Shown one piece after another: positions 1 through 9,280 of a stretch of DNA of 64,000 nt. The stretch's first letter is position 1; every line of letters begins with the position of its first letter. The notes beneath the pieces were generated by a model. That model worked only from the letters and a program-made list of their open reading frames with translations, was not told where the DNA came from and ran no database searches. The stretch comes from Orobanche coerulescens (Eukaryota > Streptophyta > Magnoliopsida > Lamiales > Orobanchaceae), in NCBI GenBank assembly GCA_033398695.1, contig CM065804.1, positions 54,715,501 to 54,779,500 of the forward strand, written 5' to 3'. The translations under genes were made by a program, and so were the position numbers.

Positions 1-482
1 TAAGCAAATACTAGAGTTTTAACTCTAGGGTTTACTTAGTATAAATAAAGGGTCTTAGACAAAGAGTTGTCATAGGATACAAGACAAGAAAATCGACCCC
101 TCACATATCTCAAATCGACCGCAACTTTTCTATCCAAGAAATACCGGTTCGGCCATCCCCTCTTCTTTTCTTAGTTGATCTTGATCAACAACAGTGTAAT
201 CCGTCTAGCAAGGAATCATCTGTTGTACTGTTTATCAATATTATTCATAAGGATCTAGCAATCCGGTTTGTGCAAATTGTTCGTGTGTGGATCACCAAAA
301 GAGGAAGGTGATTTTCATCAGCTTCTTGTCCGGATTTACATATGTTCTTCGAATTAAGGTAATTCGAGGAACTCTTTATTAAATAAATTCAATTACTGCA
401 TGAAGATCCTCATCATGGGTTTTCGATATTTACTCCGCTACGTTTTTTTTCAATTCGATGTATTAGATGCAAGTAAAACCCA
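1..482 (+). mobile_element. Ty1/copia-type 5' LTR, 3' portion
   Basis: This is the right part of an LTR whose start lies outside the window. A TATA-like box (TATAAATA) is at 40-47. The segment ends in a C-rich stretch (ACCCAAC) directly followed at 485 by a match to the initiator tRNA-Met primer-binding site. That arrangement is usual for copia elements. No coding sequence is visible. Family assignment rests on the layout of LTR end, primer site and purine tract, not on protein. Confidence 0.55.
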
Positions 483-484
483 AC

Positions 485-530
485 TGGTATTAGATAACAC
501 AGTTTATGACATTGGGTGAAAGTGGGAGAT
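485..530 (+). other. Primer-binding site and polypurine tract only 46 bp apart
   Basis: TGGTATTAGATA at 485-496 is a decayed match to the initiator-Met primer-binding site (usual form TGGTATCAGAGC). AGTGGGAGAT at 521-530 is the typical copia polypurine tract placed just before a 3' LTR starting TGTTAGG. Everything that normally lies between them, gag and pol, is absent. The unit is therefore either an internal deletion or a miniature TRIM-like non-autonomous element. Confidence 0.5.
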
Positions 531-602
531 TGTTAGGAATATGCTCTCGCATGCCACTCATAGGATGAGATAGTGAGATTATGGTATTGTATTTATGAAC
601 AT
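531..602 (+). mobile_element. Start of copia-type 3' LTR, cut by the Athila insertion
   Basis: The LTR begins TGTTAGGAAT right after the purine tract and runs 72 bp before the Athila LTR interrupts it. The five bases before the Athila element (AACAT, 598-602) are its expected target duplication. The remainder of this LTR should lie beyond the far end of the Athila element and is not recognisable in the window. Confidence 0.45.
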
Positions 603-2248
603 TGATGAGTCGATTTGTGATCGTCTCATTCTATTCTATTGAGTCGTGCTTTTATTTGTTTTTAAGTGTTTTTGTTCTTTTTACGCGTGGTATGTTCTGT
701 TTTTATTTTGTAGGTAGCCGGATGAAGATTGTGGTGAAATAGGTGTTTTTATGGCCAATATTGGAGTTTATAACGATCAAGAGCAAGTCGGGAGCAAGAA
801 CAGAGCTTAAACGACGAAGAATGAAGCAATGTCGGTCGTACTTAATAATTAAAAGATATATTACTTCGAATTAGGATGTGTTCTCTATATGTATGGATTC
901 CTCGTGAAATCAGCTTCATAACGGTATATTATACGCTAAATTCTGAGGTGTATTGAGGGAGATATGGCTTCTAGACCACAGCCTCACAGTCCGAACCGCA
1001 TCAGGACCGCAGTCCGAATCTTGGACCGCATCAGGATTGCGGTCCCAAATTCAAATCGCACAGTAGCCATTTGCCAAAACACCTGGATCTCAATCCCAAA
1101 CACTCGGATCGCGATCCACCCCTGCTGTGCAGAAAATGTGTTTCTGCGTTGTTTTTGTGATTTTTTGACGGTATAAAAGGGGAAACCCTAGACACAACAG
1201 GGGAGAGCCGAAAAAATCGAGAGAAACACTATTGTAACTCAGTTTTTTTTTATCTTTGTTTTGGTATTCTAAACATCTAGAGATACATTTGTGAGTGATA
1301 TTCATAATTTGTAAGAAGATTTTGCGAGTTTTTGAAGGAAGAACATCAAACCTTCCTCGGGGATTCGATTTTGTTTTTGCAAAGGAAGATTTCTACCATG
1401 TTTTATTCTATGATTTTCGCTATTATTGTTGAAATGATCATGAGTAGCTAATCCTATGATATGGTTGTTTAGATTGAACCGCACACATGTTGTTAGTTGT
1501 TAGCTTTGATCGATTTTCTAGGTAAGAGTTTGGGATTGTTCCTCTTTCTTTGTTCTTCATAATTTATCGGTGTTCTTGATGATATTGTGCACAAATATTT
1601 TTAGATACAAGAAAACCTATAATTTAGATCATCAAACCTATTTCATAGTTGTTATTATTGTCAAAATCGAGGGTTTTTGTCGGTGTTCGCCATCAAACGA
1701 CCCGATAGAAGTGATTGTGAATGTTCTAAACCTTTTTCTGGGATCTTCTAGCGAATCACCCCATCAAAGGTATTTAGCTAGTCATTGTTAGTAGGTATTC
1801 ATTCCCATCAAAGGAGTTTCTCTTGCTTTTGAAAAGAACTATCGCGATTTTTAGAATTTGCCGCCATCAAATGGATTTCTTTTAATTGTGAGCAATCAGT
1901 GATTCCAAACCTTAATTCTTTGAGTATCGAAGCTAATGATTGATAACGTGTATGTCGGTGTCTAAACTCCCATACCATTCTCATAATAGTAATCTCTAGA
2001 TAATCCTTACCATTTATTCGTTCCTTTCGGATTTATTTAATTTTCTACACTTGTGTTCTTGATCATATCTCAATCGGATTTTTCATTGTGATTTGATTTA
2101 TGTTGTTCTCTTTGTTCTAATTCGACTATTTTCCAAACAAAATTAAACTTCAAACCATTTCCAAATCCTTGTGAGATCAACCTCGGAGTTACTTGCCGCT
2201 ACCTACAAAAGCGATTCGTACACTTGCGAGTTTATAATTTGTTCATCA
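603..2248 (+). repeat. Athila 5' LTR
   Basis: The LTR is bounded by the inverted ends TGATGA (603) and TCATCA (2243-2248) and is followed seven bases later by the primer site. A start of TGATGAG is typical of Athila/Tat LTRs. It contains a TATA box near 1172, a doubled GGACCGCATCAGGA block around 975-1035, and four loosely spaced CCATCAAA blocks between about 1688 and 1870. It lacks the palindrome arrays found in the chromovirus LTRs. Short open frames here are not considered coding. Confidence 0.85.
1172..1179 (+). promoter_or_regulatory. TATA box of the Athila LTR
   Basis: TATAAAAG is followed by a GGGGAAACCCTAG stretch. It lies about a third of the way into the LTR, which is the expected place for the U3/R promoter. 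No functional evidence is available from sequence alone. Confidence 0.6.
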
Positions 2249-2254
2249 AGTTTT

Positions 2255-2272
2255 TGGCGCCGTTGTCGGGGA
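2255..2272 (+). other. Athila primer-binding site (tRNA-Asp type)
   Basis: TGGCGCCGTTGTCGGGGA differs by one base from the site usual in Athila elements, which is complementary to the 3' end of plant tRNA-Asp. It lies seven bases after the LTR end and fixes both the LTR boundary and the + orientation. Confidence 0.85.
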
Positions 2273-2480
2273 GTTGGCGTTTAATTTTTGATCTTGTTTT
2301 AATAACAGTTGAATCATTTTTCTTGATTATTTTTATGTTTTCATTATTTTCGACAAACTATAATAGTAACTCTAACTTCTCTTGTTTATGCTTGGTAGGA
2401 GATCGTTGGGAAACCCAATTCTTCCACAAATAGATGAGGTTCAAAGAATTAGAGGACCAAAAACAATAGTTCCATCATAA

Positions 2481-3849
2481 ATGGCAAACGGCGATGAGAA
2501 TCCAGATCTTGAAGAGTGACTTTTGCTCCACGAAGAAAACATTCGTCAACCGAGACTTCCGAGACATGAGAATGTTGGGTACAATTAAGAGATACCCGAA
2601 GCTCAACAAGGGAGGTACTTTTATCCGAGACAACCACCCGTTGGAGTAAAATATGGAGCTAACCATTATCCAGGGGCTCAATATGGGATGGGAGCAAACT
2701 ATAACATGCCACAACAACCTCCGGTTGAGCATCTAACGCGGTACTTTGCAAAGCCCGTGGTTAACACCGCCATCTCATGCATCTAATTAGCACCGGCAGC
2801 AAGGAACTACCACATCAGAGGATTTCACATTGATAAATTGCCATCATTCCGCGGATTAGCACGTGCGGACCCATTGTCGTTAATTAGGATTTCTATGTGG
2901 CGATTGACAACTTCCCATTAAATGGGTTGAGCGAGGATCAACTAACAATGAAGTGCTTCTCGTATACACTAAAGGATGGAGTGAAACATTAGTTGATGAC
3001 TTCAGCACCGGGCTCACTAAGAACGTGGGATGATGTTTACGACAAATTCATTACCAAGTATTTCTCTCATTCGAAGACTACACAGTTGAGAGCCCAAATC
3101 TCAACATTCGGACAACAAGGCGGAGAGGCATTTCACGAAGCATAGGACCGATTCAAGATGCTCCTTATTCAATGCCCATACCATCACTATCCGTTTCAAC
3201 TACTTAATCAATTCTTCTATGATGGATTGACTCAATATTGCCATGGTGCAGTGGATAACACAGCCGGTGGTTCATTTTGGCAGTTTACGGAGAGACAAGC
3301 TTATGATGTATATGAAACATTGGGAGCTAATTCTCAACAAAAAAGTGTGCGTGTTTGTAGAGGAGTTATGAACCAAGTAAGACAGAAGGACGAGATGCAA
3401 TCTCAAATCGATGAGTTAATGAAGGAACTAAGACAACTCAAGAATCAAAATAAATCTTCGAGCTCACGAGTTTGTGAAATTTGTGGGGGACCCGGACATG
3501 ATGTTAATTCTTGCCCACATACTTTTCTAGAAGAACAAACCGAACAAGTGAATTGGGCCATGGGACAAAGCACGGGAAGGCCCGAGTGGGAGGGGAGGAG
3601 AAATAATTATGGCGAAAATGGAAGAAATGCACCTCTCCCGAACACTTATCATCTTGGGCTAAGAAACCATCTGAATTTCTCAAGGAGAAACAACAACCCG
3701 ATGCCATACGACACAAGCGCCCAAGCTTAACACAACGGAGGAAATCAAGCCCAAAAAACAATGCAAAGCAAACCATCTTCACAACAAAGGAACTCTCTTG
3801 ATGAGAGTATTACGGCATTCATTAAGGAAAGCAGAGAAAACCAAGCTGC
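2481..3849 (+). pseudogene. gag: Athila gag, 5' part, interrupted by element A
   Basis: The product would be the structural capsid/nucleocapsid polyprotein. An ATG at 2481 opens a Met-Ala-Asn start followed by Gln/Pro/Tyr-rich sequence, with stops around 2516 and 2586. A frame change follows, and the best preserved part is 3158-3727. There FYDGLTQ and TAGGSFW resemble the Athila capsid region. A coiled coil rich in Lys/Gln/Leu comes next, then a single CX2CX4HX4C knuckle (CEICGGPGHDVNSC) near 3475-3517. The tail is Asn-rich. The gene is cut at 3849 by element A and resumes at 31342. Confidence 0.8.
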
Positions 3850-4540
3850 TGTAACACCCACAGAATCAAACCGGGAATATTACACGTCGTAGACCCTCTC
3901 TGTGAGGATCCACCAGGCTAGACATCGAAACCACACAATAACTTACATACTGACATGATAAAAGACCAAATCCGTAGACCAACTTGGTCTTTCGTCTCTA
4001 ACATACAAGTCAAAAAATACACATTTATATCTCGACTCATACCCATGCAAGGGTAAAATACAATCACAAACAAAAAGTACGATAGCGGAAAAGACCATAC
4101 ACGTACTCCGACTAACTGCACCCAAAACTGGCCTTCATGTGATTAGTATCATTCGCCTTCCATCATCCTTCGCGCTGATCCTGTGTTTTTGATCCCAAAC
4201 CTGCATGTACCTGGATGTAAAACAGACATCCACCCCCCGAATACTCGGGGGTTAGCAAAACTCCACTGTTTTTCTAGTACAAGTATAAAATGCAAATACG
4301 AGCCAAACATAACACATTCCGAGAATACAACAAGATACTTCCCGAGATATTTTGTTTAACTAAAAATAGTTCAAGTCTTGAAAGTAGAAACAAAATAAGA
4401 AAGCACTTTAAAAACACTTCCAAATCTCGGGAGTTTTGAAAACATTTGTGATAGAAAAGTTCTTAATTCTACAAAAGCCACTTAGGGTCACAGCCCCAAA
4501 GTTCATTTTCCAAAATGCAAATCCATTAACAAAACACGGG

Positions 4541-4684
4541 GTCCACGACCCGATCATTCCGATCACCAAACACAGGGTCCACGACCCGATCATTCCGATC
4601 ACCAAATACAGGGTCCACGACCCGATCATTCCGATCACCAAACACAGGGTCCACGACCCGATCATCCACTTCAATTCACTTCCA
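4541..4684. repeat. 36-bp tandem repeat, 4 units (left A LTR)
   Basis: Units start at 4541, 4577, 4613 and 4649, each beginning GTCCACGACCCGATCATTCC. Because 36 is a multiple of 3, both strands read as open, repeating 12-residue frames. Nothing else suggests coding. The same array lies at 19713-19856 in the other LTR, and the GTCCACG core appears inverted twice in the LTR of element D (about 36720-36780). Confidence 0.9.
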
Positions 4685-6201
4685 AAAACACATTACACAT
4701 AACACATTATTTTTATGCCATTTTAGCCAAATACCAAGACTCGATATATAATGTCTCTCGACCTCGAGCACCAAGCATTGTGATACTCCGGACATATCAC
4801 AATTAATCATCAATAAAAACACTCTGGCAATTCTCGTGACCCGGTCCAGCCTCCGGTCCCGCCGTAAGGCCACCAAGTCCCTGTGCGCCCCGTCGAGCGA
4901 CCCCAAGTGAGAATGCCCACTCGAAGTACCTCTCGCGACCCGGTCCAGCCGCTAAGCCACCAGTACGCTCTTCCCGTTAGCGCACGCTAATGAGAAATGG
5001 GTTACGCACGCTAATAAAAGTAGATTCTCACCGACACGACAGCTCAGACCTTGATCACATGCATGCTAACGGCTAAGGAGTTCACGTGCTAAAGTCAACT
5101 GATGCCAGATTCCCTCTTAGCGTACGCAACAGAGGAAACCTTACGCACGCTAAGGCACCGGATTAGCGTACGTTAATCGTACTGTGTAGCGTACGCTACA
5201 TCAACAGAAAAATTCGAAAATGCAACTCTCTAATTAACATCGAATCATCACATATGAAATGAAATAACAACGATATGATATTCAAATCTATAATACCTCA
5301 ACATTATACTAAATGCAACGATTTATGATAATCAGATTATCCGAATAATACAACGACAGGTAAAAATGAAAAGTTACAGTCGGATATTACAACCCGAAAG
5401 TAAGGAGATCCTATACTCAACACAAACACACATAGTCAATTAAGCACATTAAGTCTCGAACACAAGAGTCGTCTTTTAAGAAAACCATGATTGTAAATGT
5501 ACCGATTCTTTTGAAAATGGTTGTAAACAATTCCATTAGCACATATCGTTGATTACCAACCATTATATCCACAAAACACGTAATGTATGGGCAAGATACT
5601 TGCCTCGATAGTCGATGCCGGACACTCCGACGAACATGGCTCAACCGGAAAACCTCGAACGCCCACAACTCTCCGGCGGAAATGACGGTAACACAACCGA
5701 TCGGGAAACGGCGAACGGAAGGGTTCGACTCAAGTTCTTCACAAGGAACCTGACCCTAACATCATACCATGAATAAATTGACGATCGTACGAGGAAGAAT
5801 AATCGTAGACTGCCCGAATTCCCTTTGTGACATTTTATCGTACACTTTCAAGGCGTCGCTTAGAAACTCAATAAAACGACGAATCCTCGGCAATCCAACT
5901 GTGGAAAAACAAGGGATTTGATATAATACAACTTAATAATCATCAGTCCATCACTATTCTATGTTATTACGGAGCGAGCGAAATCAAGCAAAACCCCCAA
6001 TTTCCCAAAAACTAAGGTTTTAGGAAAACTAACCTTGATTTGCTGGATTGAAGGATGTTATGTGATGATCAATCGATGATATGAAATCCAGAACTTCGTG
6101 GATTGATTGACAAACATCATGGCTCGAAGATCCCCAAGGCTCCAGCCGCGGAAGAGAAAGAGAGAAATGGAAAAAATGACTGAAACTGGACTGCTTGGCC
6201 A

Positions 6202-6210
6202 TATTTATAC
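6202..6210 (-). promoter_or_regulatory. TATA box of chromovirus A LTR
   Basis: Read on the minus strand this is GTATAAATA. It is 10 bp downstream of the nearest palindrome (6221-6232). The matching site in the other LTR is at 30693-30701. Confidence 0.6.
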
Positions 6211-6220
6211 TGGTGCAGCC

Positions 6221-6600
6221 TAGCGTGCGCTAGGCTGCCGAGCTAGCATACGCTAATGGGCGGTCATGGTCGAGAATGTTCGATCGGGGCCCGCCATCAT
6301 GCACTGGACACGTGCGCTGTCGGCCCGGGCCAAAAACCAGAGACTTCCTGGACTAGACTGCTCGGCCAGGTAGCGTGCGCAGCCTTCCGGCCGTAGCGTG
6401 CGCTACCTGCCGGTCGTAGCATGCGCTACCTGCCGGCCGTAGCGTGCGCAGTGTCCGCCAGTGGTGTGTGCTACCTGCTGCCGACCCAAAGTCCAGAACC
6501 CCTCTGCCCCTACTGTCTCGGGCAACTAGCGCGCGCAGCTAACCGGTCGTAGCGTGCGCTGCCTCCCAGTCGTAGCGTGCGCTACCTTCCGGCAACATAC
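6221..6600. promoter_or_regulatory. Palindrome array upstream of the A promoter
   Basis: Repeated CG-rich palindromes include perfect or near-perfect TAGCGTGCGCTA at 6221-6232, 6394-6405 and 6573-6584, with variants such as TAGCATGCGCTA between them. They lie directly upstream of the minus-strand TATA box. The same array is at about 30712-31055 in the other LTR. A second cluster is at 4980-5200 (TAGCGTACGCTA at 5187-5198). Their role is unknown; position suggests promoter or silencing elements. Confidence 0.75.
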
Positions 6601-6727
6601 AAAAAAACACCATATACGGCCATAAACTCCAAAATCAGTTGTCGAGAAAATAATTTCAGCGCTCGGCAATCGAGAAATATCAGAAAAAAAATCCAAAATA
6701 AATGGAATGAAAATCGTGGGTATTACA

Positions 6728-6768
6728 TTCTATCCCCCCAAAAATAAGTTTCGTCCCAAAACTTAAAC
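6728..6768 (-). other. Polypurine tract and stop-codon hairpin of A
   Basis: On the minus strand a TAA is followed by GTTTTGGGACGAAACTTA, which folds into a stem with a GGA loop and one mismatch. A purine tract (rich in G and A) and the LTR start follow. It is the plus-strand primer site for second-strand synthesis. The hairpin matches those of B, C, E and F. Confidence 0.7.
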
Positions 6769-7363
6769 CAAAGAAAGGCAACTCTCGACAACACACCAGA
6801 GCTCCATGCAGTATTAAGCTACTACGATCTGATTCAATACGCAAGAATACTTATGAAAAGCAGCGAGCATGAATCGATGTGGTTGATAAAACCGAGCAAT
6901 ACAAAAATCAAATCACGATTCCAATGCTGAAAGGTATGAAATTCCAGTAACTCAAATATTTGGAAGACCAAATGCGAAGATAATTTCACAACACTTATGG
7001 AAATTATGAAATAGCCCAGATGTTCAATAATCACGATTACGAGATCAAACAATAATGATTGTACAACGAAGAACAAATAGCAATGATCGAACAACAATGA
7101 TCAACTATGAAGTTCACACCTCAAATCAAGACATCAATAAACTTGTAGGAATCACGAGGTGTTAATTTCGAACACGGTTCACAAGAAATCGATCTGAACT
7201 TGGAAAGATCACAATGATATACACATCAATTTGGAACAATATCATAACTCGCTCGAATGACAAAGGTGAGAAACAATACAAGGTCAGAAGCATTAACGAA
7301 CACAATCGCCTCAATACGGTCGAACGAAACGGAAACGAGAAGAAAAAAAATGTGGGTATTACA
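6769..7363. other. Unassigned segment between the two A purine-tract modules
   Basis: On the minus strand it begins like an LTR (TGTAATACCCAC) but then diverges from the A LTR. It has no coding sequence that I can support, and the open frame at 6834-7097 is not family-like. It may be a fragment of another LTR. Confidence 0.4.
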
Positions 7364-7401
7364 TCATATCACCTTTAAAAGAGGTTTCGTCCCCGAAACC
7401 T
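7364..7401 (-). other. Second polypurine/hairpin module inside A
   Basis: A second LTR-like junction (GGGTATTACA ending at 7363), purine tract and perfect 8-bp hairpin (arms AGGTTTCG/CGAAACCT on either side of CCC/GGG) lies 640 bp inside the first. The sequence between the two modules does not match the A LTR beyond its first dozen bases. A may therefore be a chimera of two related element ends. Confidence 0.6.
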
Positions 7402-7463
7402 AAACAACGAGAACGAAGTGCTTGAATAGAAACCTTCCCGGCCATATCGTCTTGGCCCCGCAT

Positions 7464-7530
7464 CTAATCTCCATAACCAACTGTACCGCGGTCACGGCCG
7501 CGTCCTCTGTCCCTCGGTATACTAAGCGGA
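7464..7530 (-). pseudogene. gag: gag N-terminal fragment in A
   Basis: On the minus strand this reads PRDRGRGRDRGTVGYGD and then a stop. Arg/Gly-rich starts of this kind open gag in the related elements C (MLRGGRGRGR) and E (MLRGRGRPARGR). Capsid, zinc knuckles and pol are all missing, so A kept only the start of gag before its 3' purine tract. The call is tentative because the stretch is short and of low complexity. Confidence 0.4.
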
Positions 7531-7545
7531 TTCTCACTCAATACG

Positions 7546-9280
7546 ATTGCACCACTTCGCAAAAACAATATGCTAAAGTACCAACTTAGCATGACATATC
7601 ACATAAGGTAACCAATAACAACTCGATAAGAAAATCCATGAGGTATCCTTTTAAAAGAAATCTTTTGAAAATCCTTGGATTTGTATGCTATTCAAAATAA
7701 ACTTTAAAAGTACTTTTGGTACCTCGGGTTGTTTAATCAAAACTTGTAAACAACATACTTTAACCGTCTCATTTGAAATCATTTGCAAAATAATAATTTT
7801 CTGTGCAATTGGCATTGTCAAAATCACCATGCCACTACACACCAGTATCACCGTTAATAACAAACAAGATAACCACGCAAGGTCATAAAATCATCCATAC
7901 ATACTTTAATCAGTATAGGAAACTTTCCAAATCCGAGTTTGAAGTTTAAATTGAGTAAGATTTTCCATCTTTCACTATATATTTTTGAAAAAAAAATCGT
8001 ATTGATTTTTGAAAAAATTTGGTGTGAAAGATTTTTGGAAATCATTTACTCGAATTATTTGAAAATACAACAATACGTTAAAATCATTTTCGAAAATTCT
8101 CCCAACACTACACAAACATCAACGACGGTAATATTTTACGAAATGTTCAAGGTACTTTAAAACAACTCTTTCAAATACCGTCGAGGTTTTATTTGAGAAT
8201 CCTAGGCCGGCTCGCAAATTTCAAACAATTTTCAAAGTTCATATGAAGCTGCCGACTTAATCGCAACGTCAAATTAGTTTCAAAAATTGATTCTTTCGCA
8301 ACTTGCACAAACTTATGAAAGTTTTAGGAAAAACATTTTCGGACACACACATAGCAGACATAATTTATCAACTCACTGAACAAAATCAATTATCACTTAG
8401 CGCAACGAAAAGTCATAACACACGTTCACACAAAACGGTTGTCATCACTAGACAACACAAGTAGAATACAGTTACAGGTGATCGACTGCCAAGGTTAGGC
8501 CTAACAATTAAAAGAAATATGGTTCTCTAGCCTCTGTCCCGACTAACTAATACGCGCTACAACAATTATTTAGCGTACGCTACCCATGCTGCATTAGCGC
8601 GTGCTAGCCTCGCACTTAGCGTATGGTAACTGCTCCAACTCAGCAACATGATCGCGAACATATATACGACGTTACTAGAATCGATGGTCACAAATAAACA
8701 ACAACACGTTTGTATCTCAAAGCCATAGATTTAACCTTCATGAGCAACCATCAAAGACAATTATTATTCAAAAACCGAAATCTCACCTCTTATTAAAGAG
8801 AGCTATCTCAATGTACACAAACCGAACGACTCAGCATTCAAATCACCATTTAAATCATAAAACTGGTCACTACTGCCTAAACAACGAGAACACCATCACG
8901 TACTTCTTGACTAACAACCATGAAACCGAAAAGTTGAAAGCGAGAGTCACGTCTTGAATACAATTTGTAGACCTCATTTGGGTTCAAAAATCGTTTTTTG
9001 AAAACTTATAATGCAAGATGAAAAATAAAATATCGGTAGTTTGAATTCTCCAAAAATTTCAACCTTGAGGTCATCATACGAAAATCAAACTTTTTCCTCC
9101 ATTTGGAGGATGTTTTAAAACAAAATATACGTGTCTCCCCAAAAACATGTAAAGTTTTAAAATATCACATTGATGAATTTTTTCTTTGCGTAACCACACC
9201 AAGGCCATTACTCTTGTAAAAACGACTTATATCAGGATGTGTGTATATATATACATATACGTTGGCACCACTTTCATTCT
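7546..9280 (-). other. Leader (5' untranslated region) of A, distal part
   Basis: This is non-coding. The part 7880-8240 matches, in reverse orientation, the leader of element D at about 38090-38435, which shows A and D are one family. A small palindrome group, including TAGCGTACGCTA at 8571-8582, occurs here outside any LTR. Element C is inserted at 9280. Confidence 0.6.

Larger units (their letters stand above)
3850..6727 (-). repeat. Chromovirus A 3' LTR (2878 bp)
   Basis: On the minus strand the LTR starts TGTAATACCCAC at 6727 and ends GGGTGTTACA at 3850. It matches 19024-20624 plus 30548-31336, allowing for a 504-bp gap. It holds two clusters of CG-rich palindromes (4980-5200 and 6221-6600), a TATA box (6202-6210), and a 36-bp tandem repeat (4541-4684). 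The purine tract and stop-codon hairpin adjoin its start at 6728-6768, which fixes the orientation. Confidence 0.85.

Noticed and set aside
6769..7363. A complete extra LTR inside A
   Set aside because: Only the first dozen bases resemble an LTR start; no matching end or duplicate was found.
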